Shown here: positions 26,262 to 35,283 of the stretch, one piece after another | How positions within the stretch are numbered: the stretch's first letter is position 1 | Layout of the letters: every line of letters begins with the position of its first letter | NCBI RefSeq assembly: GCF_029910235.1 | Contig: NZ_CP112874.1 | Span: 2,790,001 to 2,854,000, forward strand | From: Pseudanabaena galeata CCNP1313 | GTDB taxonomy: Bacteria; Cyanobacteriota; Cyanobacteriia; Pseudanabaenales; Pseudanabaenaceae | Length of the DNA: 64,000 nt | Direction of reading: 5' to 3' | The notes under the pieces: model-generated | What the model saw: the letters and a program-made list of their open reading frames with translations, nothing else | Told to the model about the DNA's origin: nothing | Databases searched by the model: none | Made by a program: the position numbers and the translations under genes

Positions 26262-28298
26262 ATGGTAGTTCGTAGCTTTGCTGCCCCCCCTACACCTTGG
26301 TCTAGGAACTTGGCAGAACCCAAAATCGATCCATCCGCCTACGTTCATTCTTTTTCCAATTTAATTGGCGACGTTTATATCGGCGCTAATGTTTTGATTG
26401 CCCCTGGAACTTCGATTCGTGCAGATGAGGGTAATCCTTTTCATATTGGCAATAGTACGAACGTCCAAGATGGCGTTGTGATTCACGGTCTGGAAAAAGG
26501 TCGCGTGATTGGCGATGACGGTAAAGAATATTCTGTCTGGATTGGTGATAGTACCTCCATCACGCATATGGCTTTGATCCATGGGCCAGCCTATGTGGGG
26601 AATAATTGCTTTATTGGGTTCCGCTCGACGGTATTTAATGCGCGAGTCGGTGACGGCTGCATTATTTCCTTACATGCCCTTGTCCAAGATGTAGAAATTC
26701 CTGCGGGTAAATATGTTCCTTCTGGTGCAGTGATTACAACGCAGCAACAAGCCGATCTGCTACCGAATGTACGGGAATCAGACCAAAACTTTGCGAGTCA
26801 TGTTGTCGGTATCAACGAGTCCTTAAGACAAGGTTATCGCTGTGCTGCTGATATTGCCTGCATTACACCGATTCGCCAACAACAAGAGAACTCGTCACAG
26901 CCAATCAGTGATGCTGCTGCCAGTTTTAATACACAGCTTAACAAGCAACATTCTAATCAAATTAATCAAAACCTTACAAATACACCAGCACAGAGGAATG
27001 AACCTATGAATGGGGATCTAGCACAGCAAATACGACAACTTTTAGCTCAGGGCTACCATGTAGCGGCTGAGTACGCCGATGAACGTCGATTTCGCACTGG
27101 ATCTTGGCAGTCCTGTGCCATCCCACATACATCTGAAGCTTCAACCGTAATTGCGGCTGTCCAAAATGCTCTAGCTGAAAACGAAGGTGAATATGTGCGT
27201 TTGTTTGGAGTCGATCCTAAAGCTAAGCGCCGCCTTGCCGAGACAATTATTCAACGCCCCAGCGATAAGCCTGTGGTAATTAGCAATTCTGCTCCTAGTA
27301 ACAATACTTACACTGCACCTAAAGCTTCATCTAATGGCGCAGCTAATGTGAGCAACAATGACATTTCTACCCAAGTTCGTCAACTTCTCGCTCAAGGATA
27401 TCGCATTAGTACTGAGTATGCTGATGCCCGTCGGTTTCGTTCCGCAGCATGGATGACTGGCCCTGCGATCGATGCATCCAATGAATCTACAGTGATCGCG
27501 GCATTAAATAGTATTCTGGCTGAGCATGAAGGTGAATATGTGCGTTTGGTAGGAGTCGATCCTAAAGCGAAACGTCGTGTCGTAGAAACAATTATTCAAC
27601 GTGCTGATAGTCAAGCGGTGAGAATTGGTCAGTCCAATGGTAATGGTGCAGCAGCCAGCTATAGCGCACCTCGTGCAACCAATGGCAATGGTGTGGCAAA
27701 TGATGTATCAACTACCGTCGGTCAACTTTTGGCTCAAGGTCATCGCATTAGTGTTGAACATGCCGATGAGCGTCATTTCCGTACAACTTCTTGGCAGACT
27801 CTGCCCGCTATTACAGCTAGCAGTCCTGCGGCAGCGATCGCTGCTTTAGAGAACTACATTGCTGAATATAGCGATGAGTATGTGCGCCTTGTCGGAGTTG
27901 ACACCAAGGCAAAACGCCGAGTTGTCGAACTGCTAGTACATCGCCCAGGGGGGCAGCCTGTAGCTGCAACTCGGACTGCGGTTAAGGTCAGCAACTCTAG
28001 CAATAGTTCCTATGGTGGCGGTAGTGTTGGTAATCTCAGTGCAGATATGCTGTCACGGATTCGTCAACTGTTGTCTCAGGGATATCGCATTGGCACTGAA
28101 CATGCTGATGAGCGGCATTTCCGTACTAGTTCTTGGCATAGCTGTTCACCGATCGCCGCTTCAAACGAGTCTGAAGTAATTCGAGCCTTAGAAGCTTGTC
28201 TCGCTGAGCATGGTGACGAGTATGTGCGTTTGCTAGGTATTGACACCAAGGCAAAACGTCGCGTATTTGAAGGTATTATTCAACGTCCTGCAAAGTAA
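26262..28298 (+). CDS. ccmM: Carboxysome scaffold CcmM with gamma-carbonic anhydrase domain
   Basis: Links RuBisCO into the carboxysome matrix. The N-terminal gamma-carbonic anhydrase domain (1-205) keeps the three zinc histidines: His75 (VVIHG), His102 (ITHMA) and His107 (LIHGP). It also keeps Cys194 and Cys200 (RCAADIAC), the pair known to form a disulfide needed for activity in active CcmM. Four RuBisCO small-subunit-like repeats follow (about 250-333, 368-448, 480-556 and 595-678), each with QLLxQGxxxxxEhADxRxFR and DEYVRL or GEYVRL. Linkers are Asn/Ser/Ala-rich. An internal start at Met249 probably gives a short form. At 678 aa it is of the long, four-repeat type. Confidence 0.95.
   Translation: MVVRSFAAPPTPWSRNLAEPKIDPSAYVHSFSNLIGDVYIGANVLIAPGTSIRADEGNPFHIGNSTNVQDGVVIHGLEKGRVIGDDGKEYSVWIGDSTSITHMALIHGPAYVGNNCFIGFRSTVFNARVGDGCIISLHALVQDVEIPAGKYVPSGAVITTQQQADLLPNVRESDQNFASHVVGINESLRQGYRCAADIACITPIRQQQENSSQPISDAAASFNTQLNKQHSNQINQNLTNTPAQRNEPMNGDLAQQIRQLLAQGYHVAAEYADERRFRTGSWQSCAIPHTSEASTVIAAVQNALAENEGEYVRLFGVDPKAKRRLAETIIQRPSDKPVVISNSAPSNNTYTAPKASSNGAANVSNNDISTQVRQLLAQGYRISTEYADARRFRSAAWMTGPAIDASNESTVIAALNSILAEHEGEYVRLVGVDPKAKRRVVETIIQRADSQAVRIGQSNGNGAAASYSAPRATNGNGVANDVSTTVGQLLAQGHRISVEHADERHFRTTSWQTLPAITASSPAAAIAALENYIAEYSDEYVRLVGVDTKAKRRVVELLVHRPGGQPVAATRTAVKVSNSSNSSYGGGSVGNLSADMLSRIRQLLSQGYRIGTEHADERHFRTSSWHSCSPIAASNESEVIRALEACLAEHGDEYVRLLGIDTKAKRRVFEGIIQRPAK
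27006..28298 (+). other. ccmM: Likely internal start for the short CcmM form
   Basis: ATG 27006-27008 (Met249) lies directly before the first small-subunit-like repeat ([13 protein letters not shown]). An AGAGGA sequence 26992-26997 provides a good ribosome binding site about 8 bases upstream. Short CcmM made from an internal start is known in Synechococcus; here it would be 430 residues with all four repeats and no carbonic anhydrase domain. Confidence 0.7.
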
Positions 28299-28304
28299 CG
28301 TTTC

Positions 28305-28333
28305 TAGAGAACCTCGCAAAGCGAGGTTCTCTA
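28305..28333. terminator. Hairpin past ccmM
   Basis: Perfect 13 bp arms TAGAGAACCTCGC / GCGAGGTTCTCTA around AAA, six bases past the ccmM stop, followed by TTTAG. It may partly end transcription between ccmM and ccmN. Confidence 0.6.
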
Positions 28334-28398
28334 TTTAGAAAGTAATTAGCGAGTAATTGTTGTCAAGAATTTAGCAAAGCCCTTGATGAATTTATACC

Positions 28399-28497
28399 AA
28401 GTTAAGAAATGGCTACGCCATTTCTTAACTTGAAAACCCTTACTAGGTTTAGTTTTTAATTCACAAAAGTGTTGTCACATTCTCGTGAATTGGTATT
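28399..28497. repeat. Family F repeat, copy 2, just before ccmN
   Basis: Stem AAGTTAAGAAATGGC tac and its complement, then GAAAACCCTTACTAGG and TTAATTCACAAAAGTGTTG with a partly complementary end TTCTCGTGAATTGGTATTA. It ends 16 bases before the ccmN ATG, so it lies in the ccmM-ccmN intergenic mRNA. Confidence 0.7.
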
Positions 28498-28513
28498 AGA
28501 GAATATAAAAATC

Positions 28514-29368
28514 ATGCAATCGAACTACTTACCACCTTTAGAACCGATCGGAGATTTTCGCTCCTACGTTTGTGGGGATGTAGTGATCGATGAGACGGCG
28601 GCGATCGCATCGGGCGTATTGATCCAAGCTGATCAGGGTGGACGAATTACGATCGCTGCAGGTGTATGCATTGGCATGGGTGCTGTTCTTCATGCCCAAG
28701 ATGGACTTTTAGAAATTGGGGCTGGGGCAAATTTGGGGGCTGGGGTTCTAGTTTATGGAACTTGTAAAATTGGGGAAGGGGCTTGCATTGGTGCTTCGAG
28801 TTCAATTGTGCGTGCGGTAATTGGCAAAGGCGCGATCGTGCCACCTTGTTCTTTGATTAGTGGTTTAGAGCAAAGTGCAGTGGAGAAAGAGGCGAGTCCT
28901 GCGATCGCCCAAGAATTAGAAATTAGTAAGACTTATACGTCGCCCACAAACCACTCGTTTACACATACCTATTCATCGGCACAACCCTTAGCCAATAATC
29001 TTGGGCAGGCGATCGGCTTCAATCAAGCAAACTTAAATGGTGCTGATAGTATTGCTGGCAATGACAATATAGTTGAACGATCAACGACGGAAACCTATGT
29101 GCATACGAGCTTAACCGCAACACCAGAGAGTGTTATTGCTAACTCTGTAGAGCGCACAGTCACAGAAACACAGGTTGAGATTCCCACAGATGCGATCGCG
29201 GATCAGGGTTTAGAAACTGTTGATGTTTTGAGTGGACAAGCTAATCCAGCCGTAAATCCTCTAGAAGCCAATATCTCGACTCTAGCAACTGCGAATTCTG
29301 CACAAGCTAAGGCTCATGCTCAATCTCAAATTAATCGCTTCATCAAAAGGCTTTATCCACAAAACTAA
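28514..29368 (+). CDS. ccmN: Carboxysome assembly protein CcmN
   Basis: Bridges CcmM and the shell. From the ATG at 28514-28516 (a TTG-started longer frame would begin inside the repeat) it is 284 aa. The N-terminal part (about 10-125) is a left-handed beta-helix with hexapeptide turns (VVIDETAAIASGVLIQ, AAGVCIGMGAVLH, GANLGAGVLVYG). A long Ser/Thr/Ala-rich linker follows. The last 18 residues (SQINRFIKRLYPQN end) form the amphipathic encapsulation peptide that binds CcmK. Confidence 0.92.
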   Translation: MQSNYLPPLEPIGDFRSYVCGDVVIDETAAIASGVLIQADQGGRITIAAGVCIGMGAVLHAQDGLLEIGAGANLGAGVLVYGTCKIGEGACIGASSSIVRAVIGKGAIVPPCSLISGLEQSAVEKEASPAIAQELEISKTYTSPTNHSFTHTYSSAQPLANNLGQAIGFNQANLNGADSIAGNDNIVERSTTETYVHTSLTATPESVIANSVERTVTETQVEIPTDAIADQGLETVDVLSGQANPAVNPLEANISTLATANSAQAKAHAQSQINRFIKRLYPQN

Positions 29369-29388
29369 ATTACGGTAGCTATTCTCAT

Positions 29389-29520
29389 GTTCTGTAGAAG
29401 CCGAGATTGGGGCTTGGAGACCAAGCCCCTACCGTAAAATGTAGGGATTTGGTTTCCAAATCCTCTTTCAAGATGACATTGAAATATCATGATTATCTAT
29501 GTTCTAAGTAACACCAGTTA
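29389..29520. repeat. Family D repeat, copy 2 (right of the carboxysome genes)
   Basis: Runs from about GTTCTGTAGAAGCC to GTTCTAAGTAACACCAGTTA. It contains GGGGCTTGGAGACCAAGCC and matches the reverse complement of 22923-23064. Together the two copies bracket ccmO-ccmN. Confidence 0.75.
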
Positions 29521-29540
29521 TTAATTGAACGAATCAGAAG

Positions 29541-29707
29541 GAATTTTATACAACGCTTTCTAAGTACAGGACAAAAAATCAAAAATAGAACGCCAAAATC
29601 CCCTGAAATCGTTACTAAGTAAAGCTTTCGGGCTTATTGAGCCAAATCCTTACTGGGAGAGCATTTCAAGCTTTTTGTCCTGTACTTAGCAACGCTTTAT
29701 AAAATTC
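29541..29707. mobile_element. MITE-like element, family E
   Basis: About 167 bp with long terminal inverted repeats: left GAATTTTATACAACGCTTTC then TAAGTACAGGACAAAAA; right TTTTTGTCCTGTACTTA then GCAACGCTTTATAAAATTC. The right end is complementary to the left with a small shift around CAACGC. The middle has CCTTACTGGGAGAGCATTTC, which looks like an insertion-sequence end. No transposase. Confidence 0.7.
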
Positions 29708-29857
29708 TTTGCTTGGTTTTGAGCGCAAACCATGTAAATCACCCAGTTAGCGCTTTCTGATTTTTAATCAAACCTATACAGTAGAAACAAATGATAAATC
29801 ACTTTGTTTCTGGGTTTGTATGGCTGATATAGCTATCGACCTGTATCAGGACAAATC

Positions 29858-29912
29858 AAAACCCAAATAGTGTGAGGCGGCGCTTCGCGCCGCCTCACAC
29901 TATTTGGGTTTT
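29858..29912. repeat. Hairpin, mirrored copy of the block at 23097
   Basis: Perfect 26 bp arms (29858-29883 and 29887-29912) around TTC. Outer sequences TATCAGGACAAATCAAAACC and GTTTTATGTCCTA are also found around the hairpin at 23097-23155 and in family B. Confidence 0.75.
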
Positions 29913-30163
29913 ATGTCCTAACAAGAAAGGCAACAGCTATAGTGCTAACTGTATGTGACTAAAATCACTCAGAACTTGATATCTAAATTACATTTTTACT
30001 TTTATATATCAATTATCATGAATGTAATTAAAGTGATATTTAGTCGATAAATCTGAAAATTATTATAGTCAAAGTCTATAAATGCACTTTAACTAAGGCT
30101 CTAGAAACAAAAAGAATCAAAGTTTAGTCATTGGGTTCGTTGGGAAAAGATTGTTGGAGGAAT

Positions 30164-30346
30164 ATGAAGATGAATAGCACTTTTAGCCTTAAATCTAGTA
30201 TTGCCTTGCTAGTTTTGGGAACTGCTATGCTTGCAGCCCCCAAACAACCTACATCAACATTATTTGCACTTAGCGCTTACCAACCTGCGATCGCCGCCTC
30301 TGCGGTTGGTGCGATCGCCAGCACGATGCAATATGAAATTGTCTAA
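30164..30346 (+). CDS. Small exported protein, function unknown (60 aa)
   Basis: ATG 30164-30166 has a strong ribosome binding site (GGAGG, 30156-30160). The 60-residue product starts MKMNSTFSLKSSIALLVLG, a hydrophobic signal-like stretch (about 12-25), then a second Ala-rich stretch PAIAASAVGAIASTM. I do not recognise a family. A longer frame with GTG or ATG upstream has no ribosome binding site. A hairpin follows at 30377-30422. Small size and good translation signals argue that it is expressed. Confidence 0.55.
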   Translation: MKMNSTFSLKSSIALLVLGTAMLAAPKQPTSTLFALSAYQPAIAASAVGAIASTMQYEIV

Positions 30347-30376
30347 CTTCAGTAAATTAAAGGAGTAGCTTTGCTA

Positions 30377-30422
30377 CCCAAAAAACTAGAGGCGGTGCTT
30401 TGCACCGCCTCTAGTTTTTGGT
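30377..30422. terminator. Hairpin past the small exported protein gene
   Basis: About 20 bp arms around TTT (left arm ends GGCGGTGC, right begins GCACCGCC), followed by GTTTTGT on the plus strand. A short palindrome TATAGCGACCGCTATA (30428-30443) comes next. Confidence 0.6.
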
Positions 30423-30496
30423 TTTGTATAGCGACCGCTATATAAAACGGTAGAATATTAAAGAAAATTTTTGGCTTTGGTGGACAAGGGGCAATT

Positions 30497-32578
30497 TTGG
30501 AAAAAGGTACGCTAGTCGAAGTGAAATTGCATGGCGATCGCCGCCTTGTCGTAATTGATCGTCCTGAAGGTAAAAAACACTTTCAAGCGATCGATGAAAA
30601 TGGCAATACCCACACCATCCATCCCCGCGAAATTAACTACACCATCAAAGCTAGTGGTGAAAATTCTAGTTTCACCCATCTGCAAATCCCCTCATTTTTG
30701 CAGAAAGTTGAAAAATTTCTCGACCCTTCTAGCCTAGAAGTCGCATGGGAAATTTTGATCGAAGATAACCAAGCTACAAATCCCAATGATCTGGCAAATC
30801 TTCTATTCTCAGAATTATCTGCGGTTACTTCCTACGCATCCTATTGCTTATTAAGTAATGACAAAATTTACTTTAAGCAAAAAGGCGATCTCTATGAGCC
30901 ACGCTCAAGCTCACAAGTCTCCGAGTTAAAACATCAAGCTGATGCTGCGGCTCAAAGAGCTAAATTAATCGAAGAATTTCAGCAAAAGCTAACTGCCAAG
31001 CTTTCAGGTGGTGACGTAGCATGGACAACTAGCGATCGCAGTCGGTTAGATTGTCTAGAGCGGTATGCTCTTTATGGTGATGAAGCCTCAGACAAAGCTG
31101 CGGCTCAAGAGCTGTTAAGTTTTGCCAAACGTTCTAAAAATGAACAAGCTGCTTTCCAAATGCTCGTTGATCTCGGTATTTGGAGTGAGCATGAAAATCT
31201 TAATTTGCTGCGTAGCCAGATTCCGATTCGCTTTGCCAATGAATTGATTGCTGCCGCCCAAGAATGTTTCACTGCACCAATTCCTGACAACATGGGAGAC
31301 TTGCGGCGCGATCTCACCCATCTACATGTTTATACGATTGACGATATTAGTACCACGGAAATTGATGATGGTCTGAGTATTGAGACGCTAGCGGATGGAC
31401 GTAAACGCATTTGGATTCATATAGCTGATCCGACAAGATGGCTCGATCCTGAAAGTCCTCTGGATAAAGATGCTCGTAAGCGCGGAACAAGTGTCTACTT
31501 ACCCACGGGCGTTATCCCCATGTTTCCGATTGAGCTAGCGGCTGGCCCCATGAGTTTGATTGAAAACAAAATCTGTCATGCGATGTCTTTTGCTGTCGAT
31601 CTGGATGAAGTCGGCGCAGTTGCTAATTACGAAATTGTGGCAAGTTTGGTGAAGCCAAACTATCGCCTCACCTATGAAGATGTCGAAGAAATGCTACAAC
31701 TCGGTGTGGAGGACGATCTCGATCGCCTTGCTGACTTTGCCCGTCTCCGCAAAAAATGGCGCGTTGATCAAGGTGCGATCGAAATTCATTTACCCGATAC
31801 CAGCGTTAAGGTTGACTCTAAGAATGGCGATCGCCTCACCTTAGAACTGATGGAAGATACCTTCTCGCGTCAACTGGTCGCCGAGATGATGATCCTTGCA
31901 GGTGAAGTCGCCGCCAAATTCGCCCAGACCAACAATATTCCCATCCCCTATCGTTATCAAGAACAGCCTGAATTGCCACCCCTCGATACTTTGATGCAAT
32001 TGCCATCGGGTCCCGTGCGTGAATTTGCGATTTGTCGCTGCATGACTAAAGGTTCATTAGGGCTGTATGCGTCGCGCCATTCAGGTTTAGGTCTGGATGC
32101 CTATGCACAGGTAACTTCACCAATTCGTCGTTATAGTGATCTACTAGCCCATTGGCAAATCAAAGCTTTTTTGCGCGGGGAGTCTTTGCCTTTTACGGCG
32201 GAAATGCTCACGGCTATTCTGCAAGCGATCGATCCTGCGATTTGGGATGCTAATCAGGTCGAGAAGCAGTCGGTACGTTATTGGAGTTTAGAATATTTGC
32301 GCCGCAACAAAGATGTTGTGTGGGAAGCGCTGATGCTGGACTGGCTACGTGAAAATGAAAAGCTGGCACTAGTGCTGATTGAGGACTTAGGCTTGAAGTT
32401 ACCGATGCGAATTAATCGCCAGATTCAAGTGGGCGATAATCTCCGCATTAAAACTGGTGAAGTCGATCCCCGCAAAGACATTATTTATTTCCAAGAGGCG
32501 CAGCAATCTACCTCAGTGTTAGAAATGGAAATGGAGCGAGACAGCGATCGCCTTGAATCTGAATTTGCAACTCTGTAA
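30497..32578 (+). CDS. Ribonuclease II/R family exoribonuclease
   Basis: A 693-residue 3'-5' exoribonuclease. The catalytic RNB domain (about 270-590) carries the metal-binding cluster DDISTTEIDDGLSIE, then WIHIADPTRWL, YLPTGVIPMFP, the LMEDTFSRQLVAEMMILAGE helix and the exit-pore signature YAQVTSPIRRYSDLLAHWQ. N-terminal part has a small beta-barrel (LVEVKLHGDRRLVVIDRPEG). A full Lys-rich R-type tail is missing, so II versus R cannot be settled. The start is TTG 30497 with AAGGGG five bases upstream. It is followed by a clear terminator. Confidence 0.9.
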   Translation: MEKGTLVEVKLHGDRRLVVIDRPEGKKHFQAIDENGNTHTIHPREINYTIKASGENSSFTHLQIPSFLQKVEKFLDPSSLEVAWEILIEDNQATNPNDLANLLFSELSAVTSYASYCLLSNDKIYFKQKGDLYEPRSSSQVSELKHQADAAAQRAKLIEEFQQKLTAKLSGGDVAWTTSDRSRLDCLERYALYGDEASDKAAAQELLSFAKRSKNEQAAFQMLVDLGIWSEHENLNLLRSQIPIRFANELIAAAQECFTAPIPDNMGDLRRDLTHLHVYTIDDISTTEIDDGLSIETLADGRKRIWIHIADPTRWLDPESPLDKDARKRGTSVYLPTGVIPMFPIELAAGPMSLIENKICHAMSFAVDLDEVGAVANYEIVASLVKPNYRLTYEDVEEMLQLGVEDDLDRLADFARLRKKWRVDQGAIEIHLPDTSVKVDSKNGDRLTLELMEDTFSRQLVAEMMILAGEVAAKFAQTNNIPIPYRYQEQPELPPLDTLMQLPSGPVREFAICRCMTKGSLGLYASRHSGLGLDAYAQVTSPIRRYSDLLAHWQIKAFLRGESLPFTAEMLTAILQAIDPAIWDANQVEKQSVRYWSLEYLRRNKDVVWEALMLDWLRENEKLALVLIEDLGLKLPMRINRQIQVGDNLRIKTGEVDPRKDIIYFQEAQQSTSVLEMEMERDSDRLESEFATL

Positions 32579-32617
32579 AAAATAATAGGTGGCACTTCGT
32601 GCCACCTATTATTTTTT
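32577..32617 (+). terminator. Terminator of the RNase gene
   Basis: 19 bp arms around TTC (32577-32595 and 32599-32617), GC-rich near the loop (GGTGGCAC / GTGCCACC), ending in TTTTTT on the plus strand right after the stop codon of the RNase. Confidence 0.85.
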
Positions 32618-32666
32618 AATAATTCCCCAAACAAAATATAAGACCCGCTAAGCGAGTCTTATAACC

Positions 32667-32810
32667 TTAATGGCGATGATCGCGTCTTGAGTTATTTCTT
32701 ACTGGTATAGGAATCAACTCAGGCTGGGGCTGATTTTGACCCAAAAGGGCTTCCAGAACGCGATTTAGAATTTCGCCGATCTCTTTCAGTGCTTTCTTGA
32801 TCGCTTTCAC
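32667..32810 (-). CDS. Small basic protein, function unknown (47 aa)
   Basis: On the reverse strand a GTG at 32808-32810, preceded by GGGAG, opens 47 codons: MKAIKKALKEIGEILNRVLE at the start, then a Gln/Pro segment LLGQNQPQPELIPIP and a basic end RRDHRH. The first half is a clear amphipathic helix. It is encoded between cinA and the RNase, 33 bases beyond the cinA stop on the other side of the start codon. I believe similar short proteins occur in other cyanobacteria but cannot verify that here. Confidence 0.5.
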   Translation of the reverse strand: MKAIKKALKEIGEILNRVLEALLGQNQPQPELIPIPVRNNSRRDHRH

Positions 32811-32843
32811 TATGCTTGGCTCCCTATCATCGTCTAGGTTTAT

Positions 32844-34103
32844 TTACCCAATCATAACAAATCTTTTCCTAAACAAATCTAAAGCTGACATTACAGTTGC
32901 CTTTCTAATCCAATTTCTTCCTCTAGAGGGACTAAAACGCAACTCGATCGCCTCGACTTTGCCATCGGGGTAGGCGATCCCCACATAAACTAAGCCTACA
33001 GGTTTTGTCTCCGTGCCACCAGTTGGTCCCGCGATCCCCGTAATGCTAATGCCCCAGTCAGATTTGAGCTTTGACTTGACCCCGATCGCCATTTGATCAG
33101 CAACGATCGCACTGACTGCTCCATGCTGATCGAGAACTTGGCGATCGACATGGAGTAAATCAACTTTGACATCGTTGCTATAACTGATCACGCCGCCGAG
33201 GAAATAACTAGAACTTCCTGATACCTCAGTTAGCGACTCACCTAGCCATCCGCCTGTGCAGGATTCAGCAACTGATAGAGTTTGACCACTCTCTTGCAAA
33301 AGCTTGCCTGCAACTGTTGCTAGAGTGTCGTCATCACTGCCATAACAAAACTCGCCTGTGAGTTCACGAATCTCCGCTTCGACGGGAGCAATCAAGGCGA
33401 TCGCCTCTTCTTGAGTATTTGCCCTTGCCGTGATTCTCAGTCTTGCCTGTCCATAATTGGCATAGGGTGCAACCGTAGGATTTTTGAGATCGAATAAATG
33501 ATTAACTTTGGTGGCTAGTGCTGACTCGGCGATGCCCCAGTACAGTAAAACTTTGGAATGAAATGTCCCCTGTCCATAGTTTCTAGATTGCAGCAATGGT
33601 GCAGCAGTTTGCTCCCACATGGGATAAAGCTCACTGGGTACACCAGGGAAAGTGAGAATCAATAAATTTGGTTTAGGCTCCCAGATCATGCCGGGGGCAG
33701 TGCCAACAGGGTTATGTAAAATCTCTGCGCCCTTGGGTAGTAAAGCTTGTTTACGATTGTTAGGTGTGAGATTCCGTCCTGTCTGCGCTGCCATCTGCTG
33801 GATGCGCTCCCAAATTTCGGGACGTTCTTCGAGAGGCATATTGAAGAAATTAGCGATCGCTTCAGTGGTGAGGTCGTCGGGTGTGGGGCCAAGTCCGCCC
33901 GTAGTGATGATCAAGTTAGAACGGCTAGCCGCAATTTCTAAAGCCTGATGAATGCGATCGGGATTATCACCAACAACGGTTTGATAAAAATGTGGGACTC
34001 CCAATAGGGCAAGTTGCTGCGCCAAATACTGAGCATTGCTGTTAAGAATTTCGCCCAGCAATAGCTCAGTACCAATGCAAAGAATTTCCGCGCCAACCTT
34101 CAT
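32844..34103 (-). CDS. cinA: CinA family protein (nicotinamide-nucleotide amidase type)
   Basis: A 419-residue two-domain protein. The N-terminal MoaB/Mog-like domain (1-170) reads ILCIGTELLLGEILNSNAQYL, IITTGGLGPTPDDLTTEAI and TFPGVPSELYPMWE. The C-terminal PncC-type domain (about 255-415) has SVAESCTGGWLGESLTEVSG with the catalytic Ser, GAVSAIVADQMAIGVKSKL and SITGIAGPTGGTETKPVG. CinA proteins work in NAD recycling (NMN deamidation) and DNA-damage responses. It is full length. An interesting neighbour in the same window is pncB, but the two genes are 13 kb apart. Confidence 0.93.
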   Translation of the reverse strand: MKVGAEILCIGTELLLGEILNSNAQYLAQQLALLGVPHFYQTVVGDNPDRIHQALEIAASRSNLIITTGGLGPTPDDLTTEAIANFFNMPLEERPEIWERIQQMAAQTGRNLTPNNRKQALLPKGAEILHNPVGTAPGMIWEPKPNLLILTFPGVPSELYPMWEQTAAPLLQSRNYGQGTFHSKVLLYWGIAESALATKVNHLFDLKNPTVAPYANYGQARLRITARANTQEEAIALIAPVEAEIRELTGEFCYGSDDDTLATVAGKLLQESGQTLSVAESCTGGWLGESLTEVSGSSSYFLGGVISYSNDVKVDLLHVDRQVLDQHGAVSAIVADQMAIGVKSKLKSDWGISITGIAGPTGGTETKPVGLVYVGIAYPDGKVEAIELRFSPSRGRNWIRKATVMSALDLFRKRFVMIG

Positions 34104-34130
34104 ATAAGTACCTGTGCAAAATAAATTACC

Positions 34131-34177
34131 AAAACCCGTAAAGTTGTGTCCCGCAGGGGCGCAACTTTACGGGTTTT
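34131..34177. repeat. Hairpin between the KH gene and cinA
   Basis: About 21 bp imperfect arms beginning AAAACCCGTAAAGTTG and ending CAACTTTACGGGTTTT. It lies upstream of cinA (reverse strand) and behind the rpsP-KH terminator. No other content in this gap. Confidence 0.7.
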
Positions 34178-34227
34178 GCTTTGTAATTAATTATGCCTAG
34201 CTACTTACTTAATCTCACTAGTTTCTC

Positions 34228-34263
34228 AAAATAAAAGGGGTGCAAAAGCACCCCTTTTATTTT
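34228..34263 (-). terminator. Terminator of the rpsP-KH operon
   Basis: 16 bp arms (34228-34243 and 34248-34263) around AAAA: AAAATAAAAGGGGTGC and its complement. On the reverse strand it ends in a T-rich stretch and overlaps the stop codon of the KH gene. Confidence 0.85.
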
Positions 34264-34633
34264 AAATCTCTCGTCGCTTCGGCTTTTCAATATTGATCCG
34301 AGGACGCTCAACTTGGACTTGTTGTCGTTCTGGCTCAGAATGCTCTGCATTTCGAGATTGATAATCGTCAGAATTTGCGTTAGGGTTTGGGTCAAAGACT
34401 TCAAATCTAGCAGTATGACCAGCTTCTTCGGCTGCGGTCATAACCACTGTCCGAACCGCTTGGATTGTCCGTCCCCCTTTACCAAAAATTCGCCCCCGAT
34501 CTTCTGGATCGAAAGCAACTCTGATCCAGACGCGATCGCTTTTGTTATTTGACTCAAAATCTACCCGAAGCGCCTCTGGATGAGCTAATAATGGCTTCAG
34601 CAAAAAACTAATTAAGGCGTTATAGTCTGGCAC
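34262..34633 (-). CDS. khpA: KH-domain RNA-binding protein (KhpA type)
   Basis: A 123-residue RNA-binding protein. The KH core reads YNALISFLLKPLLAHPEAL, then the GxxG loop GRIFGKGGRTIQAVRTVV. The tail (90-123) is rich in Asn, Gln, Glu and Arg and looks disordered. I start at GTG 34631-34633, because the family begins MPDYN; the frame extends a few codons upstream without support. It follows rpsP after 39 bases, the normal cyanobacterial arrangement, so it probably helps RNA handling linked to the ribosome. Confidence 0.9.
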   Translation of the reverse strand: MPDYNALISFLLKPLLAHPEALRVDFESNNKSDRVWIRVAFDPEDRGRIFGKGGRTIQAVRTVVMTAAEEAGHTARFEVFDPNPNANSDDYQSRNAEHSEPERQQVQVERPRINIEKPKRREI

Positions 34634-34672
34634 AAGTTTAGATCGGCACAAATTAGAAATTAATTCAGAGAA

Positions 34673-34921
34673 TTAGGCAGTAACGAGATCAAATACCTTC
34701 GCTTTTTCGAGAATGCGACGTACTGTGTCAGTAGGTTGAGCGCCTTGCTTAATGCGAAGCACGATCGCTGGTACATCGAGTTGGGTTTCTTTGGTACGTG
34801 GGTTGTAGAAACCGAGTTCAGCAAGGGGACGACCATCGCGACGGCTAGTACTGTTTACGGCAACGATGCGATAGCTGGCTTCAAATTTTTTGCCAAATCG
34901 CTTTAATCTCAACTTCATCAT
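34673..34921 (-). CDS. rpsP: 30S ribosomal protein S16
   Basis: An 82-residue ribosomal protein of the small subunit. The start [20 protein letters not shown] and the block [17 protein letters not shown] are the S16 pattern, ended by [16 protein letters not shown]. Length normal. It is first in an operon with the KH protein. No ffh or other usual neighbours are upstream; the 360-base gap before it ends at the direct-repeat copy at 35015-35065. Confidence 0.96.
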   Translation of the reverse strand: MMKLRLKRFGKKFEASYRIVAVNSTSRRDGRPLAELGFYNPRTKETQLDVPAIVLRIKQGAQPTDTVRRILEKAKVFDLVTA

Positions 34922-35283
34922 GGGTTTATGGCTCTAGTTTCTGGGGGTGATCTAGTTCAATACTATTTGGATATTTTAGCAGGCTTATTAATATAGCATT
35001 ATTTCAGGCTTTAAATAAGCGATGTACAACTATTTTTGAGATAATGACCTGTGGTTGTTTGAGCTATTTGAAATCCAATGTGCTTATTACCGACATTCAT
35101 CACTTCTTAACATACTTGCAAGCTTCTTAAACATAGGCAAAATTCTTTTTACGAAAATCTGTCATTATAGGGCTCTAATCCAAAAAATATTTTCAATTGT
35201 TAAACTCTATTGGGAAATTTGAATACAATCCTTTACATAACTTAGTTTTCATGCATATTGCTATAACGCTTTTATAATCGCGT
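34922..35283. other. Spacer with left copy of the flanking direct repeat
   Basis: No gene in these 362 bases. At 35015-35065 a stretch with GCGATGTACAACTATTTTTG and TGTGGTTGTTTGAGCT matches 40561-40611 in the same orientation (about 41 of 51 bases by eye). The two copies bracket the cassette from the CBS protein to the pyrF-pyrE-like gene. The rpsP promoter must also lie here. Confidence 0.6.
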
